64,000 bases of DNA from an uncultured Pseudomonadota bacterium. GTDB lineage: Bacteria; Myxococcota_A; UBA796; SXON01. The stretch lies in the NCBI GenBank assembly GCA_903875225.1, contig CAIQVJ010000035.1, forward strand, positions 38,479 through 102,478, read 5' to 3'. How positions within the stretch are numbered: the stretch's first letter is position 1; each line of letters begins with the position of its first letter. A program made the position numbers and the translations under genes. The notes beneath the pieces were generated by a model. That model made no database searches and was not told the DNA's origin. It saw nothing but the letters and a program-made list of their open reading frames with translations. This document shows positions 25,601 through 33,979 of the stretch, one piece after another.

Positions 25601-26615
25601 GTTGATCCCCAGCCCCCCCCGCCCTCATCATGGTCCACCGGCAGGAGCCGGAGCCTTCGCGTGGCGCTACCTGGATCTCGTGGATCCGGCAGGCGACGGT
25701 GTCGTCCTGATCTGGGGTTGGGCGTTGCCGTTCCTGGCGCCGGATCCTGCCGGGGCGGCGTCGGGGGCGCCGAACCTCAACTTCATCGCCTACCGCGGGG
25801 GCATCGCCGTTTTCTACCACCTGCAGGTGTTCGATCCCTCCGAGGTGCGGCCGGAGGGGGCCGGCTGGCGCTTCGGGCCAAACCTGTTGCAGAGTGAATG
25901 CATCGGCGACCGGTGGAGGGTCCGGGCTGACCTCGACCTGCCCATCGCGGGCCAGTCCGAGGGGGCGAAGGCGCTCGTGACCCTGGACGGTCCGGCGGCG
26001 TTTGGCCACCTTCACGGCACGGGTCCGCATCGCTGGTCGATCCTGAGCGCGGTTGCAGACGCGACCGCCGAGATCCGACTCCCGGGGGGGGCGTCGTTGA
26101 GCTTCCGCGGCCGGGGGTACCACGACGAAAACGAGAGCGACCGCCCGCTGTCCGCCCTCGGCATCGACGAGTGGACGTGGGGGCGCATCGCCGAGCCACG
26201 GCGGGACCTCGTGCACTACCGGTGCACCGGGTCGGGGGAGCCGGTGGGACTGCACGTCGGGGTGGCGGAGAGTGGGGCGCTGACGTTCGAGGCGCTCGGG
26301 GCTATGCCGGGAACGGGCCGGATCGGCGGCACGTGGGGCCACCATGCTCCCGCGACGATCGAGGTCCACGACCAGCTCATCCAGGCAGGTCCGGTGGTCG
26401 ACGACAGCTCCTTCTACCTTCGCTTTTCGCTGCGTTCGGCGACTGGCCTCGGGTGGGGGGAGAGTGTGCGGCCAGCGGCGATCGAGTCCTGGTGGATGCG
26501 TCGCCTCGTGCCGTTGTGCGTCACCACGCCACGAGCGCCGTCGTTCCTGCTGCCGATGTTCTCCGGTCCCCGTACAAACCGTGTGCAGCGAACCCTCGCC
26601 TGGTGGATGCGATGA
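25599..26615 (+). CDS. crtC: Carotenoid 1,2-hydratase-like protein (CrtC family)
   Basis: About 338 residues if the ATG at 25599 is used; in-frame ATGs at 25557, 25560, 25575 and 25587 lie in or before the promoter and are less likely, and no clear ribosome-binding site decides. The hydroxyneurosporene synthase/CrtC pattern is visible: YRGGIAVFYHLQVFDPSE, LSFRGRGYHDENESDRPL, GIDEWTWGRIA and HHAPATIEVHD. CrtC adds water to the terminal double bond of an acyclic psi end group, giving a tertiary 1-hydroxyl. It opens the rightward operon and its stop overlaps the glycosyltransferase start (ATGA), so the new hydroxyl is the natural attachment point for the sugar. Confidence 0.8.
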   Translation: MLIPSPPRPHHGPPAGAGAFAWRYLDLVDPAGDGVVLIWGWALPFLAPDPAGAASGAPNLNFIAYRGGIAVFYHLQVFDPSEVRPEGAGWRFGPNLLQSECIGDRWRVRADLDLPIAGQSEGAKALVTLDGPAAFGHLHGTGPHRWSILSAVADATAEIRLPGGASLSFRGRGYHDENESDRPLSALGIDEWTWGRIAEPRRDLVHYRCTGSGEPVGLHVGVAESGALTFEALGAMPGTGRIGGTWGHHAPATIEVHDQLIQAGPVVDDSSFYLRFSLRSATGLGWGESVRPAAIESWWMRRLVPLCVTTPRAPSFLLPMFSGPRTNRVQRTLAWWMR

Positions 26616-27676
26616 ACCCCTGGATCTCCCTCCCCGCGCTCGTGCCCTTCGGGTTCACGGTGTTCAACGCGTTGGCCTGGCGCCCTCCCCGCGCTGGTGC
26701 TCGCCCCGCCGGCCGCATCAGCGCGCTCGTGCCGGCGCGGAACGAGGCCCGGAACATCGATGCGTGCCTGGCCGCGCTGGTCGCGACCGACGTGGACGAG
26801 ATCGTCGTGCTCGACGACGCCTCCACCGACGAGACGCCGCTCCGCGTCCTGGCCTGGGCCGCGCGTGATCCGCGTGTGCGGCTGCTCCGCGGATCCGGCC
26901 CGCCCCCGGGCTGGCTCGGCAAGCCGGCGGCGTGCGAGGCGCTGCTCCGGGGCTCGCGCGGCGACTGGGTGCTGTTCGTCGACGCCGACGTCCGGGTCGA
27001 GCCCGATGCGCTCCGTCACCTCGGCAGAATTGCCGCGGACCTGGTGAGCGCGGTGCCCCGGCAGGACGTGGAGTGCCTCGCCGAGCGCCTCGTCATCCCG
27101 CTCCTGGACCTCACGTACATGAGCTGGCTGCTGCTGCCGGCGATCCGGTGGAGCCGAAACCCGGCCGTGATCGCGGCCTGCGGGCAGTTCGTGTTCGCTC
27201 GACGGGCGGCGATCGAGGCGCTCGGTGGCTTTGGGTGCGTGCGGCACGAGGTCGTCGACGACATCGCGTTCGCCCGCGCGGCCCGGCGGGCGGGCTTGCG
27301 GGTGGACTTCATCGATGGGACCGGGCTGGCGCGATGCCGGATGTACGGCTCCACTCGCGAGGTGATCGACGGCTTCTCGAAGAACCTCTACCCGGGCATC
27401 GGGGCCTCGCCGCTCGCCCTCGGTGTCGTGCTGGCTCTCTACACCACGACGCTGCTCCTGCCGTGGCTCGCCCTGCCCTGGGTCCCCGGGGCGTTCTTCG
27501 GAGTGGTGGCAAACCTGTTGCAGCGCGTCGTACTGGCTGTGCGGTTCCGGCACAGACCGCTCGACATCCTGCTGCACCCGTTCGCCATCCTCGCGTTCAT
27601 CGTGATCGCGCTCCGCTCGGCGTGGTGGTCGTGGTCGGGGTCCGCCACGTGGCGCGGCCGGCCGGTGTCCACGTGA
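26612..27676 (+). CDS. GT2 family glycosyltransferase (CrtQ/HpnB-like), probable carotenoid glycosyltransferase
   Basis: 354 residues. An N-terminal membrane segment (ISLPALVPFGFTVFNAL) precedes the GT-A domain: ISALVPARNEARNIDACLAAL, EIVVLDDASTDETP, DWVLFVDADVRVEPDAL (the DxD motif) and the acceptor-site region GFGCVRHEVVDDIAFARAAR with ED-like acidic pair. Two or three C-terminal membrane helices follow. Membrane-bound GT2 enzymes of this kind include staphylococcal CrtQ. It starts in the crtC stop codon and its own stop overlaps the acyltransferase start (GTGA). Confidence 0.83.
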   Translation: MNPWISLPALVPFGFTVFNALAWRPPRAGARPAGRISALVPARNEARNIDACLAALVATDVDEIVVLDDASTDETPLRVLAWAARDPRVRLLRGSGPPPGWLGKPAACEALLRGSRGDWVLFVDADVRVEPDALRHLGRIAADLVSAVPRQDVECLAERLVIPLLDLTYMSWLLLPAIRWSRNPAVIAACGQFVFARRAAIEALGGFGCVRHEVVDDIAFARAARRAGLRVDFIDGTGLARCRMYGSTREVIDGFSKNLYPGIGASPLALGVVLALYTTTLLLPWLALPWVPGAFFGVVANLLQRVVLAVRFRHRPLDILLHPFAILAFIVIALRSAWWSWSGSATWRGRPVST

Positions 27677-28359
27677 GCGGGCCGACCCGAAGCCTGGCGC
27701 GACGCTACGCCGCCTGGCGCGTGGGCCGTGGCCTCGACGGCCTGCATGTCGCCGGGGTGGATGGGCTGCGAGCCCAGCTCGCCCGGGGCCCGGTGCTCGC
27801 AGCGGCGAACCACGTGGCGTGGTGGGACGGGCTGGTCGCCCTGGCGATCGGGCACCACCTCGGGGCCGACGTTGCGCTGGTCGCGCAGGCGGAGACGTTG
27901 GAGCGGTATCCCTGGCTGTCCGGAGCGGGGGTGATCCCGCTCGGGAGGGGCCCGCGGCTCCGCAGCACGTTGAGGGCTGCGGAGCGGTTCCTCGATCGAC
28001 CGGGGCGCATGCTCTGGTATTTCCCCCAGGGCCGCCAGCGTCCCGACTCGGTGCGCCCGCTCGGGTTCCAACGAGGGATCTCCCTGCTGGCGCGGCACCT
28101 CCGGGTGGCCCCGACGCCGGTCGCGCTGGCGTACCCGTTCCGCGAGGTGGAGGTCCCGGCAGCGGCGCTGGTTGTTCGGGATCCCGTGCCGGCCGAGGCG
28201 GTCGAGGACTGGGTCGAGGCGGGGCTCTCCGTGATCGGCCGCTGGGCCGACGGGCGTCCGGATCCGCTGGACCCGTCCTTCTCCGCCGTCCTGGGCTCCC
28301 GGCGCACACCGGTTCAGCAGGGTGTCGGCGCGCGCATGCTCACCGCGGTGGTCCGGTGA
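27673..28359 (+). CDS. PlsC-like acyltransferase, probable carotenoid-glycoside acyltransferase
   Basis: 228 residues from GTG 27673. The acyltransferase motif H-x4-D occurs as NHVAWWDGL, and the glycerolipid acyltransferase block II as WYFPQGRQRP (in place of FPEGTRS). SGAGVIPLGRG and VALAYPFREVE fit blocks III and IV. Coupled on both sides (GTGA). By analogy with staphyloxanthin synthesis, where CrtO acylates the sugar added by CrtQ, it would esterify the carotenoid glycoside. It could instead act on a phospholipid, but its place in the operon argues against that. Confidence 0.82.
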   Translation: MSGPTRSLARRYAAWRVGRGLDGLHVAGVDGLRAQLARGPVLAAANHVAWWDGLVALAIGHHLGADVALVAQAETLERYPWLSGAGVIPLGRGPRLRSTLRAAERFLDRPGRMLWYFPQGRQRPDSVRPLGFQRGISLLARHLRVAPTPVALAYPFREVEVPAAALVVRDPVPAEAVEDWVEAGLSVIGRWADGRPDPLDPSFSAVLGSRRTPVQQGVGARMLTAVVR

Positions 28360-29033
28360 CCGGCGAGGCGGTGGAGATGGCGGAGTTCGCCGGCGACTGG
28401 ACGCTCGACATGGTGCTGGCGACCCGTGCACGGGTACCGGTGCTCGGGGACTTCCTGGCGCGGTCCAGGTCGAGCCTCGCCGTGCGGATCGACGTCGTCG
28501 GCGGCCACGCGGTGCAGACCCAACGCGTGTGCTCCACGACCGTGAACGACGGGCGGGGCCTCGTCCGGACCGAGATCCCGCAGGCCTTCATCGCGGCCCT
28601 GCCCGCGGCCTCGTTTCCGATCGATCTCTCGCTGCGCGACGGGGCATGGGTCTACGCCGCCGACTTCGGTCGCCAGGTGATCGGGTGGACCGGCGAGGGG
28701 GTGATCCCGACGCAACCGACGGACCCGCGCGTTCAGGACGGCGACGGCGACGGGCGACCGGGGTTCACGGTCCGGGTCGAGGGGCCGATCCTCGGAGCGG
28801 GTGAGGTGTACGTGGTGCAGGCCGGTCGCACCACGGTCGCGGGCACGTGGGACGGCACCGCGTTCTCCGGGAGCGTCGGGATGCCCGAGTTTGCCCAGTC
28901 GGTGGTGGGCGCCTCCAGCACCTTCCTGCTCCACGGGCCGGAGCTACGCACCGCGCCGGAGCAGAGCTCCTTCCGGATGGTCCGCGGGCAGGCTGCGTGC
29001 GGGCCGATCCCCCAGGGTACGGGAGTGCGCTGA
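28356..29033 (+). CDS. Uncharacterised fourth gene of the crtC operon
   Basis: 225 residues from GTG 28356, overlapping the acyltransferase stop (GTGA). No signal peptide or membrane helix is evident. The N-terminal FAGDWTLDMVLATRARVPVLG and the long beta-rich middle (VRIDVVGGHAVQTQRVCSTTV, EVYVVQAGRTTVAGTWDG) suggest a single beta-barrel or lipocalin-like fold. I do not recognise a family. Tight coupling to hydratase, glycosyltransferase and acyltransferase genes suggests it binds, carries or modifies the carotenoid ester. Confidence 0.7.
   Translation: MTGEAVEMAEFAGDWTLDMVLATRARVPVLGDFLARSRSSLAVRIDVVGGHAVQTQRVCSTTVNDGRGLVRTEIPQAFIAALPAASFPIDLSLRDGAWVYAADFGRQVIGWTGEGVIPTQPTDPRVQDGDGDGRPGFTVRVEGPILGAGEVYVVQAGRTTVAGTWDGTAFSGSVGMPEFAQSVVGASSTFLLHGPELRTAPEQSSFRMVRGQAACGPIPQGTGVR
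29003..29020. repeat. 18-bp exact repeat, copy 1
   Basis: GCCGATCCCCCAGGGTAC occurs here, near the 3' end of the unknown gene of the crtC operon, and again at 30431-30448. Its centre is partly self-complementary (CCCCCAGGG). See the matching copy for context. Confidence 0.6.
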
Positions 29034-29129
29034 CGATCTCCGCAGCGTCCGCGATCGGCGTCCTGCTTGATGGACCTCGAGGGCGGATTGGGGCGCGTCG
29101 GAGGCCTTGTGGCAGGAACCCCAGGCGGT

Positions 29130-29148
29130 GTACGCTCCCGGAGTGTAC
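29130..29148. promoter_or_regulatory. 19-bp imperfect palindrome upstream of secreted protein gene
   Basis: GTAC-g-CTCC-c-GGAG-t-GTAC is a palindrome with one mismatched pair and a central base. It lies in the 171-bp region between the end of the crtC operon and the gene starting at 29205, 57 bp before that start. A possible TTGTGG / TACGCT promoter pair with 17-bp spacing (29108-29136) would overlap it. The outer TGTAC arms recall the TnTACA element of the crt promoter, but only loosely. The rest of the interval shows nothing else. Confidence 0.35.
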
Positions 29149-29204
29149 CTACCAACAGGCCGTGCCAGGTTGCTCTCCTCCCTCCGCGCTTTGAGAGGCT
29201 TCCA

Positions 29205-30398
29205 GTGAACCACACGATCGTGCGGCGCGCGGCTCTGGGCGCGTGGCTGCTGCTTCTCGGCACGTCCACAGCGGCGGCGGCAGAGCCCGGCCCGCCGGAG
29301 TTCATCGAGTTCGGCGATGCCGCTGCCGACATGAACCTGGAGTGGCTGCATCCGCTGCAATTCCTCGACGGCTTCCCCGTCGATCTCCCCTGGCCGACAT
29401 CCGTGGCCGGCCCGTGCTCGATCGAGCGGCAGGGTGCGGGTGTCACCGGTGACCGGCTGCGGTTTTCGTACGATCTGCAGGGTCGCATGACGGGGTTCGT
29501 GCGCGAGGGGCGGACCCCTGACAGGGGCTGGCAGCGCGTCCCGGGATCTTCGCAGTTGGTGTATGGCCGGGATGGACGCCGATGGGTGCTCCGCGTGGGC
29601 GGCGGACACCGGGTGTTCAACCACGTGCGCGTCGCCAGCCGTGCGGACAACGCGGGTCGTTGGATCCGATCGAGGATCCGGCGGTACTCCTGGGACTGGG
29701 CGTACGGTGAGGATGGGCTCGTCTCGCGCGTTTCGGCCGCTTCGCCGTTTTCCCGGGACACAGCGGTGCAGTGGCGGGATCCCACGACGGGGGTGACCAC
29801 CCTGGTGGCCGAGGAGCGGGAGGCCGATGGGACGTTGCGGAGCCGCAGCGTCGCCCAGCGGGCGGGCGCGCCGTGGAGTCCGGGCTCCTGGGCCCTCCGG
29901 GAGCAGGGGATCGCTGGCCCGGATGTGCTGGAAGGCCTGCTGCGCCAGCGTCCGCCGGAGTCCATCCGCTTCTACGAGCCTGGAGCCTCGGACCGGATCA
30001 TCCGCAGGTGGACCCTCACCCGGTCTGCATTTGGATTTGCCGACGCAGACGACGGGTACCGACGCCTGGGACTCGTCCATCTCGATCCGGCGGTCGCCCC
30101 GCCTGCCGTTGGGCTGGTCGGGGAGCCCCTGGAGCCTGCCGGCGAGTGGTACGCGGTGTTTGCCGAACGCCGGGACCTGACCCTCGATGTGCGCGGTGAC
30201 CCTCTCGAGCTTCGAGACTGGAGCCAGATGCCTCATGTAGTCCCGATTCCAGGGGCGCAGATCCTCCCAGCGGCAGCGGCGTTCGATCAGGTCCGCGCCA
30301 ACTGGGCCACGTCCGCGGAGCGCCCTGAGCCCGGCAAGGATCCCGTCACGTTTCGGTACGACTATTCCTGCTGGAGCGCTGCCGGGCCCCCGCCCTGA
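29205..30398 (+). CDS. Secreted hypothetical protein with YD-like segments
   Basis: 397 residues from GTG 29205, chosen because GAGAGG lies eight bases upstream and a clean signal peptide follows (ALGAWLLLLGTSTAAAA). The mature part is Trp- and Arg-rich, with LRFSYDLQGRMTGFV resembling one YD/RHS repeat, and further beta-strand-like segments (RRYSWDWAYGEDGLV, AVQWRDPTTGVTTLV). No catalytic motif is visible. Function unknown. It follows the carotenoid region but has its own leader. Confidence 0.65.
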   Translation: MNHTIVRRAALGAWLLLLGTSTAAAAEPGPPEFIEFGDAAADMNLEWLHPLQFLDGFPVDLPWPTSVAGPCSIERQGAGVTGDRLRFSYDLQGRMTGFVREGRTPDRGWQRVPGSSQLVYGRDGRRWVLRVGGGHRVFNHVRVASRADNAGRWIRSRIRRYSWDWAYGEDGLVSRVSAASPFSRDTAVQWRDPTTGVTTLVAEEREADGTLRSRSVAQRAGAPWSPGSWALREQGIAGPDVLEGLLRQRPPESIRFYEPGASDRIIRRWTLTRSAFGFADADDGYRRLGLVHLDPAVAPPAVGLVGEPLEPAGEWYAVFAERRDLTLDVRGDPLELRDWSQMPHVVPIPGAQILPAAAAFDQVRANWATSAERPEPGKDPVTFRYDYSCWSAAGPPP

Positions 30399-30430
30399 GC
30401 ATGTCGGCGTCCAGCGGCCGGTCCCCCGGT

Positions 30431-30448
30431 GCCGATCCCCCAGGGTAC
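30431..30448. repeat. 18-bp exact repeat, copy 2
   Basis: Identical to 29003-29020. This copy lies directly before the start of the alpha/beta-hydrolase lipoprotein gene (GTG 30457). It may be a duplicated fragment, or chance in GC-rich DNA. Confidence 0.5.
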
Positions 30449-30456
30449 CGGATTAG

Positions 30457-31314
30457 GTGACTGCGATGCTGCTCCTCCTCGTTGCCTGCATGGCCCCGCC
30501 CACCTTCGAGTTGATCCTGGCGCCGGACGAGACCCGTGACGGTGCGGTCGGCGGGGACGGACCCTGGGGCGCGGTCGCGACGGAGCGCTGGTACCAGGCC
30601 CGCGTGACGGATGGGGTCCGCGCGCTGATCGTGTTGCCTTCGGATGATTCGGGTCTCCCGGCCGTGGTCGGGGCGCCAACGGTGGTATTCGTGCAGGGGG
30701 GACTGGTCGGCGTGGACCGGTATCGGTGGCTGTACATGCACCTCGCGAGTCGCGGCTACGCGGTGGTTGCGCCACACCACACCTTCAACCTCGCGATCCT
30801 CGGCATCGGCAACGCGGTCGACGCCTTCGCCGGTGCGCGCTCCGACCCGGACCTCGGCCAGTGGATCGGCGACTCGGCCGCAGTCGGGGGCCATTCCCTG
30901 GGCGGGGTGGTCGCGGTGAAGAACTGGCTGGTGGATGACACCTTCTCGGCCGTGATGCTGCTGGCGTCGTACCCGGCGGCCGGCGATGACCCGACGGAAC
31001 GTGCGGGTGCCCCGGTGCTGTCGATCGCGGGGACGACCGACCGGAAGGCGCCCCAGGCCGAAGTCGAGGCCGGCTTCGAGCGGTTCGCCGATCCCCGGTA
31101 CCTGGCGATGGTCGACGATCTGAACCACTACGGGTGGACCGATGGAGCGAGCGAGAAGGAGCTGTCCAGCGACGGCGAGACGGTCGCGCTCGAAGCCGAT
31201 CGGATCGCCGCCCTCGACGTGATCGACACGTTCCTCGATGCCTCGCTCCTGCACGACCCCGCAGCGTCCGACCGCCTCGAGCAGCCGTTCGACGGCGTGA
31301 CGGTGTCCCGGTGA
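30457..31314 (+). CDS. Alpha/beta-hydrolase lipoprotein (chlorophyllase/dienelactone hydrolase-like)
   Basis: 285 residues from GTG 30457 (ATG at 30466 is possible). A short signal peptide ends LLVAC. The alpha/beta-hydrolase core shows PTVVFVQGGLVGVDRYRW (oxyanion region), LASRGYAVVAPHH and the nucleophile elbow AVGGHSLGGVVA; an acid residue in GTTDRKAP and a late His in DDLNHYGW complete a plausible triad. Substrate unknown. Its stop overlaps the start of the next gene (GTGA). Confidence 0.75.
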   Translation: MTAMLLLLVACMAPPTFELILAPDETRDGAVGGDGPWGAVATERWYQARVTDGVRALIVLPSDDSGLPAVVGAPTVVFVQGGLVGVDRYRWLYMHLASRGYAVVAPHHTFNLAILGIGNAVDAFAGARSDPDLGQWIGDSAAVGGHSLGGVVAVKNWLVDDTFSAVMLLASYPAAGDDPTERAGAPVLSIAGTTDRKAPQAEVEAGFERFADPRYLAMVDDLNHYGWTDGASEKELSSDGETVALEADRIAALDVIDTFLDASLLHDPAASDRLEQPFDGVTVSR

Positions 31315-31850
31315 TCGTCGCCCTGTGCGGGCTGGCGATGGCCGATCCCATCGCGCTCCGCGCGCCCGCCGGCGCCGTCGCCGTCGTGCTCGCCGTGCCG
31401 GACAGCTCAATCGGGGTGGCCGTGGCCCCCCACCTCGGCGTGTCGGTCGACGTGCACGGCTGGAGCGCGATCGGCGCTTCCGTCGGCTACCGGGCCGACC
31501 TGTACCGCGCGGAGGGCGGCTTCGGGGTCGGGTTCACCGTCGCTGGCGGGCCGATGGTGCCCGTGATCGATCCCGGGCTCGCGCTGTCCGCCACGCCGTC
31601 GATGGCGGTCGGCTGGGTGAACCGGTCTCTCGACGCGACCGTCGGCCTGACCGTCCCGGCCGTGCTCCGGATCGCCCCAGGCGCCGACTTGCGGCTGCCC
31701 GTGCTCGGGGAGCTCTGGCTCGGAGGCAGCGCAGGCCCGGTGCGGCTCGGGGTCACCTTTGCCGCCGGACAGATGTGGATCACCGGAGCGCCCGCCCAGG
31801 TGGGCTGGCACGGCGGGATCTACGTGGTGGTCAGGCCCGCGGCGGGCTGA
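31311..31850 (+). CDS. Small secreted beta-rich protein, possible outer-membrane barrel
   Basis: 179 residues from GTG 31311, coupled (GTGA) to the alpha/beta-hydrolase. A signal peptide (VALCGLAMA) is followed by alternating Gly/aromatic beta segments (VSVDVHGWSAIGASVGYRADLY, in parts; GFGVGFTVAGGPMVPVI) consistent with an 8-strand barrel or a beta-sandwich. Its last 31 bases overlap the end of the convergent aminotransferase gene. Function unknown. Confidence 0.6.
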   Translation: MIVALCGLAMADPIALRAPAGAVAVVLAVPDSSIGVAVAPHLGVSVDVHGWSAIGASVGYRADLYRAEGGFGVGFTVAGGPMVPVIDPGLALSATPSMAVGWVNRSLDATVGLTVPAVLRIAPGADLRLPVLGELWLGGSAGPVRLGVTFAAGQMWITGAPAQVGWHGGIYVVVRPAAG

Positions 31851-33091
31851 CGGATCACCCTCGCCAGACGCTCCACCAGGTCCGGGATGTCCTCGGCCTC
31901 GATGCCGCAGAAGGCAACGCGCAGCGCGTTCACCTGCGGGATCTGGATCACGCCGACGGACTGCTCGGCGATGAGCCGCTTCCGGGTGTGTTCCGCGTCC
32001 ATCCCCTCGGGGAGGGGCAGGAGGCAGAAGCACCCCGAATTGAACGGGTAGTAGGGGACGGCATGCGCATCGAGCGCGGCTTTCAGCGCCCGGTACCGCA
32101 GCCCGAGGACATCGAGGACATGCGCTTGTTCCGCCGCGAGCGTGGGGGACTCCAGCGCGGCGAGCACCGCGGACTGCGCAGGTGCCGGCCCGCTCGAGAT
32201 CGTCGATCGGATGAGCGCCGCCGCCTTCTCCGCGAGCGCCTCTCCCGCCCGTCCCGGCACCGAGAACGTCACGAACCCGACGCGGCCCCCGAAGAACACC
32301 AGCTCCTTCGTGGCGCCGTCGACCTTGCAGATGACGTGGCGCTCGGGATCGGCGGCGAGGGAGAGCGCGCCGAAGATCGAGCGGCCGTACATACCGGGCT
32401 CGAAGAACAAGGTCTCGTAGGCATCGTCGCAGATCACGGCGAGCGGGTGGGGGTGGTCGATGACCGCGGCGATGATGCCGTCGACCTCGTCGGCCATGGG
32501 GGCGTACCCGGTCGGGTTCGCCGGGAAGTTGAGCAGGAGCGTGGCGGGGCCCGTGAGCTCGGCCAACACCGCCCGCAGGCCCGGCGTGTTGAACCTCGCC
32601 CCCTGGAAGAACGGGAACGTGCGGATGGGCGCGCCTGTGCGCATCGTGACGATGGTGTCGTAGTTGTCCCAGTAGGGCAGGGGAATCACGAGCGGGCGAT
32701 CGGGTGCCGTGAACAGCTCCCCGCAGATCGAGATCGCGTGGGTGATCCCAGCCGTGACCACGGGCAGCGACATCGGGGGAGGCGTGTCGCACGCAGCCAG
32801 GATGTGCTCACGCCACCGGGTACGCAGGCGCTGGAGCCCGTGCTGGGGCGTGTACAGCATGCTCTCCGAGCGATCGAGGTCCGCGAAATGTCGCGCGATG
32901 CTCGGGAGGGCCAGCGGGACACCTTCGCCGTCGGTGATCTGTCCGATCGTGGCCCGGCGGGCGCACCCCTTTGCCTCCGCGGACTGCTGGGGGATCCCGA
33001 AGGGGAGCGCGGCCCGGCGACCGAGCGGGCTCAGGAGCCGGCCAACGGCCGGGTGTTCACGGAGAGCGACGTCGAGGGCTTCGGGGGACAC
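31820..33091 (-). CDS. Class I/II PLP-dependent aminotransferase
   Basis: 423 residues from GTG 33091. Fold-type I aminotransferase marks: [32 protein letters not shown] (substrate-side Asn and Pro-Thr-Gly), [14 protein letters not shown] (Asp/Tyr for the cofactor ring), and the Schiff-base Lys in [18 protein letters not shown] with the phosphate-binding Arg after it. Amino-acid specificity cannot be read. It stands alone on the minus strand, divergent from the MoxR gene by 73 bp. Confidence 0.85.
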   Translation of the reverse strand: MSPEALDVALREHPAVGRLLSPLGRRAALPFGIPQQSAEAKGCARRATIGQITDGEGVPLALPSIARHFADLDRSESMLYTPQHGLQRLRTRWREHILAACDTPPPMSLPVVTAGITHAISICGELFTAPDRPLVIPLPYWDNYDTIVTMRTGAPIRTFPFFQGARFNTPGLRAVLAELTGPATLLLNFPANPTGYAPMADEVDGIIAAVIDHPHPLAVICDDAYETLFFEPGMYGRSIFGALSLAADPERHVICKVDGATKELVFFGGRVGFVTFSVPGRAGEALAEKAAALIRSTISSGPAPAQSAVLAALESPTLAAEQAHVLDVLGLRYRALKAALDAHAVPYYPFNSGCFCLLPLPEGMDAEHTRKRLIAEQSVGVIQIPQVNALRVAFCGIEAEDIPDLVERLARVIRQPAAGLTTT

Positions 33092-33164
33092 AGGGGCTCA
33101 CGGTGGGGATTGGATCTATCCTCGCGGTGCCGTGCGGGCCGGAAGTGATATCCGGTTCTCGCAC

Positions 33165-33977
33165 ATGCGCATCCTCACCCCGCCCGTCGAAGCGTTCCTC
33201 GCCGCGGAGGTACCGCACTACCACCCCGTCTCCGACGAGGTCGACGTGTTCTCCCGCGCGTACAGGGCCCAGCTGCCCGTGCTGCTCAAGGGGCCCACCG
33301 GCTGTGGGAAGACCCGGTTCGTCGCGCACATGGCGGCCACCCTCGGGCGCCCCCTGATCACGGTCGCGTGCCACGAAGATCTCACGGCGTCGGACCTGCT
33401 CGGGCGCTACCTGCTGCTCGGCGACGAGACGGTCTGGGTGGACGGCCCGCTCGCTGCGGGCGTCCGACATGGCGCGATCGTGTACCTCGACGAGGTCGTG
33501 GAGGCGCGCAAGGACTCGCTCGTCGTCATCCATCCGCTCACCGACGACAGGCGCATCCTGCCGATCGATCGGCTGGCGACGATCCTGCGAGCGCCGGACG
33601 AGTTCATGATGGTGGTGAGCTACAACCCCGGCTACCAGTCCGTGATCAAGGAGCTGAAGCCGTCCACCCGGCAGCGCTTCATCAGCATCGACTTCCACTA
33701 CCCCCCGGCTGCCGTCGAGATCGAGGTGCTGCGCGGGGAGACCGGCGTGAACGCCGACTACGCGGCGCGGCTCGTCAAGACGGCCGAGAAGGTGCGCAAC
33801 CTCACCGAGCGCGGCCTCGAGGAGGGGGTGAGCACGCGGCTCCTGGTGTACGCAGCGAGGCTGCTCCGCGACGGCGCGGAGCCCCGGAGCGCGCTTCGCG
33901 CCGCGCTCACCCGCACCCTGACCGACGATCGCGACCTGCAGCGCACGATCGACGAGATCATCGCGGACTTCTTCTAG
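33165..33977 (+). CDS. MoxR-type AAA+ ATPase (CbbQ/NorQ-like)
   Basis: 270 residues from ATG 33165. Walker A is [14 protein letters not shown], Walker B is [14 protein letters not shown], and the arginine-finger region is [11 protein letters not shown]. The [12 protein letters not shown] sensor-1 stretch is typical of the NirQ/NorQ/CbbQ branch. These ATPases work with a VWA partner to remodel or activate metal-enzyme complexes (NO reductase, Rubisco). The next gene, two bases downstream, is that VWA partner. No client enzyme gene is adjacent. Confidence 0.87.
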   Translation: MRILTPPVEAFLAAEVPHYHPVSDEVDVFSRAYRAQLPVLLKGPTGCGKTRFVAHMAATLGRPLITVACHEDLTASDLLGRYLLLGDETVWVDGPLAAGVRHGAIVYLDEVVEARKDSLVVIHPLTDDRRILPIDRLATILRAPDEFMMVVSYNPGYQSVIKELKPSTRQRFISIDFHYPPAAVEIEVLRGETGVNADYAARLVKTAEKVRNLTERGLEEGVSTRLLVYAARLLRDGAEPRSALRAALTRTLTDDRDLQRTIDEIIADFF

Positions 33978-33979
33978 CC

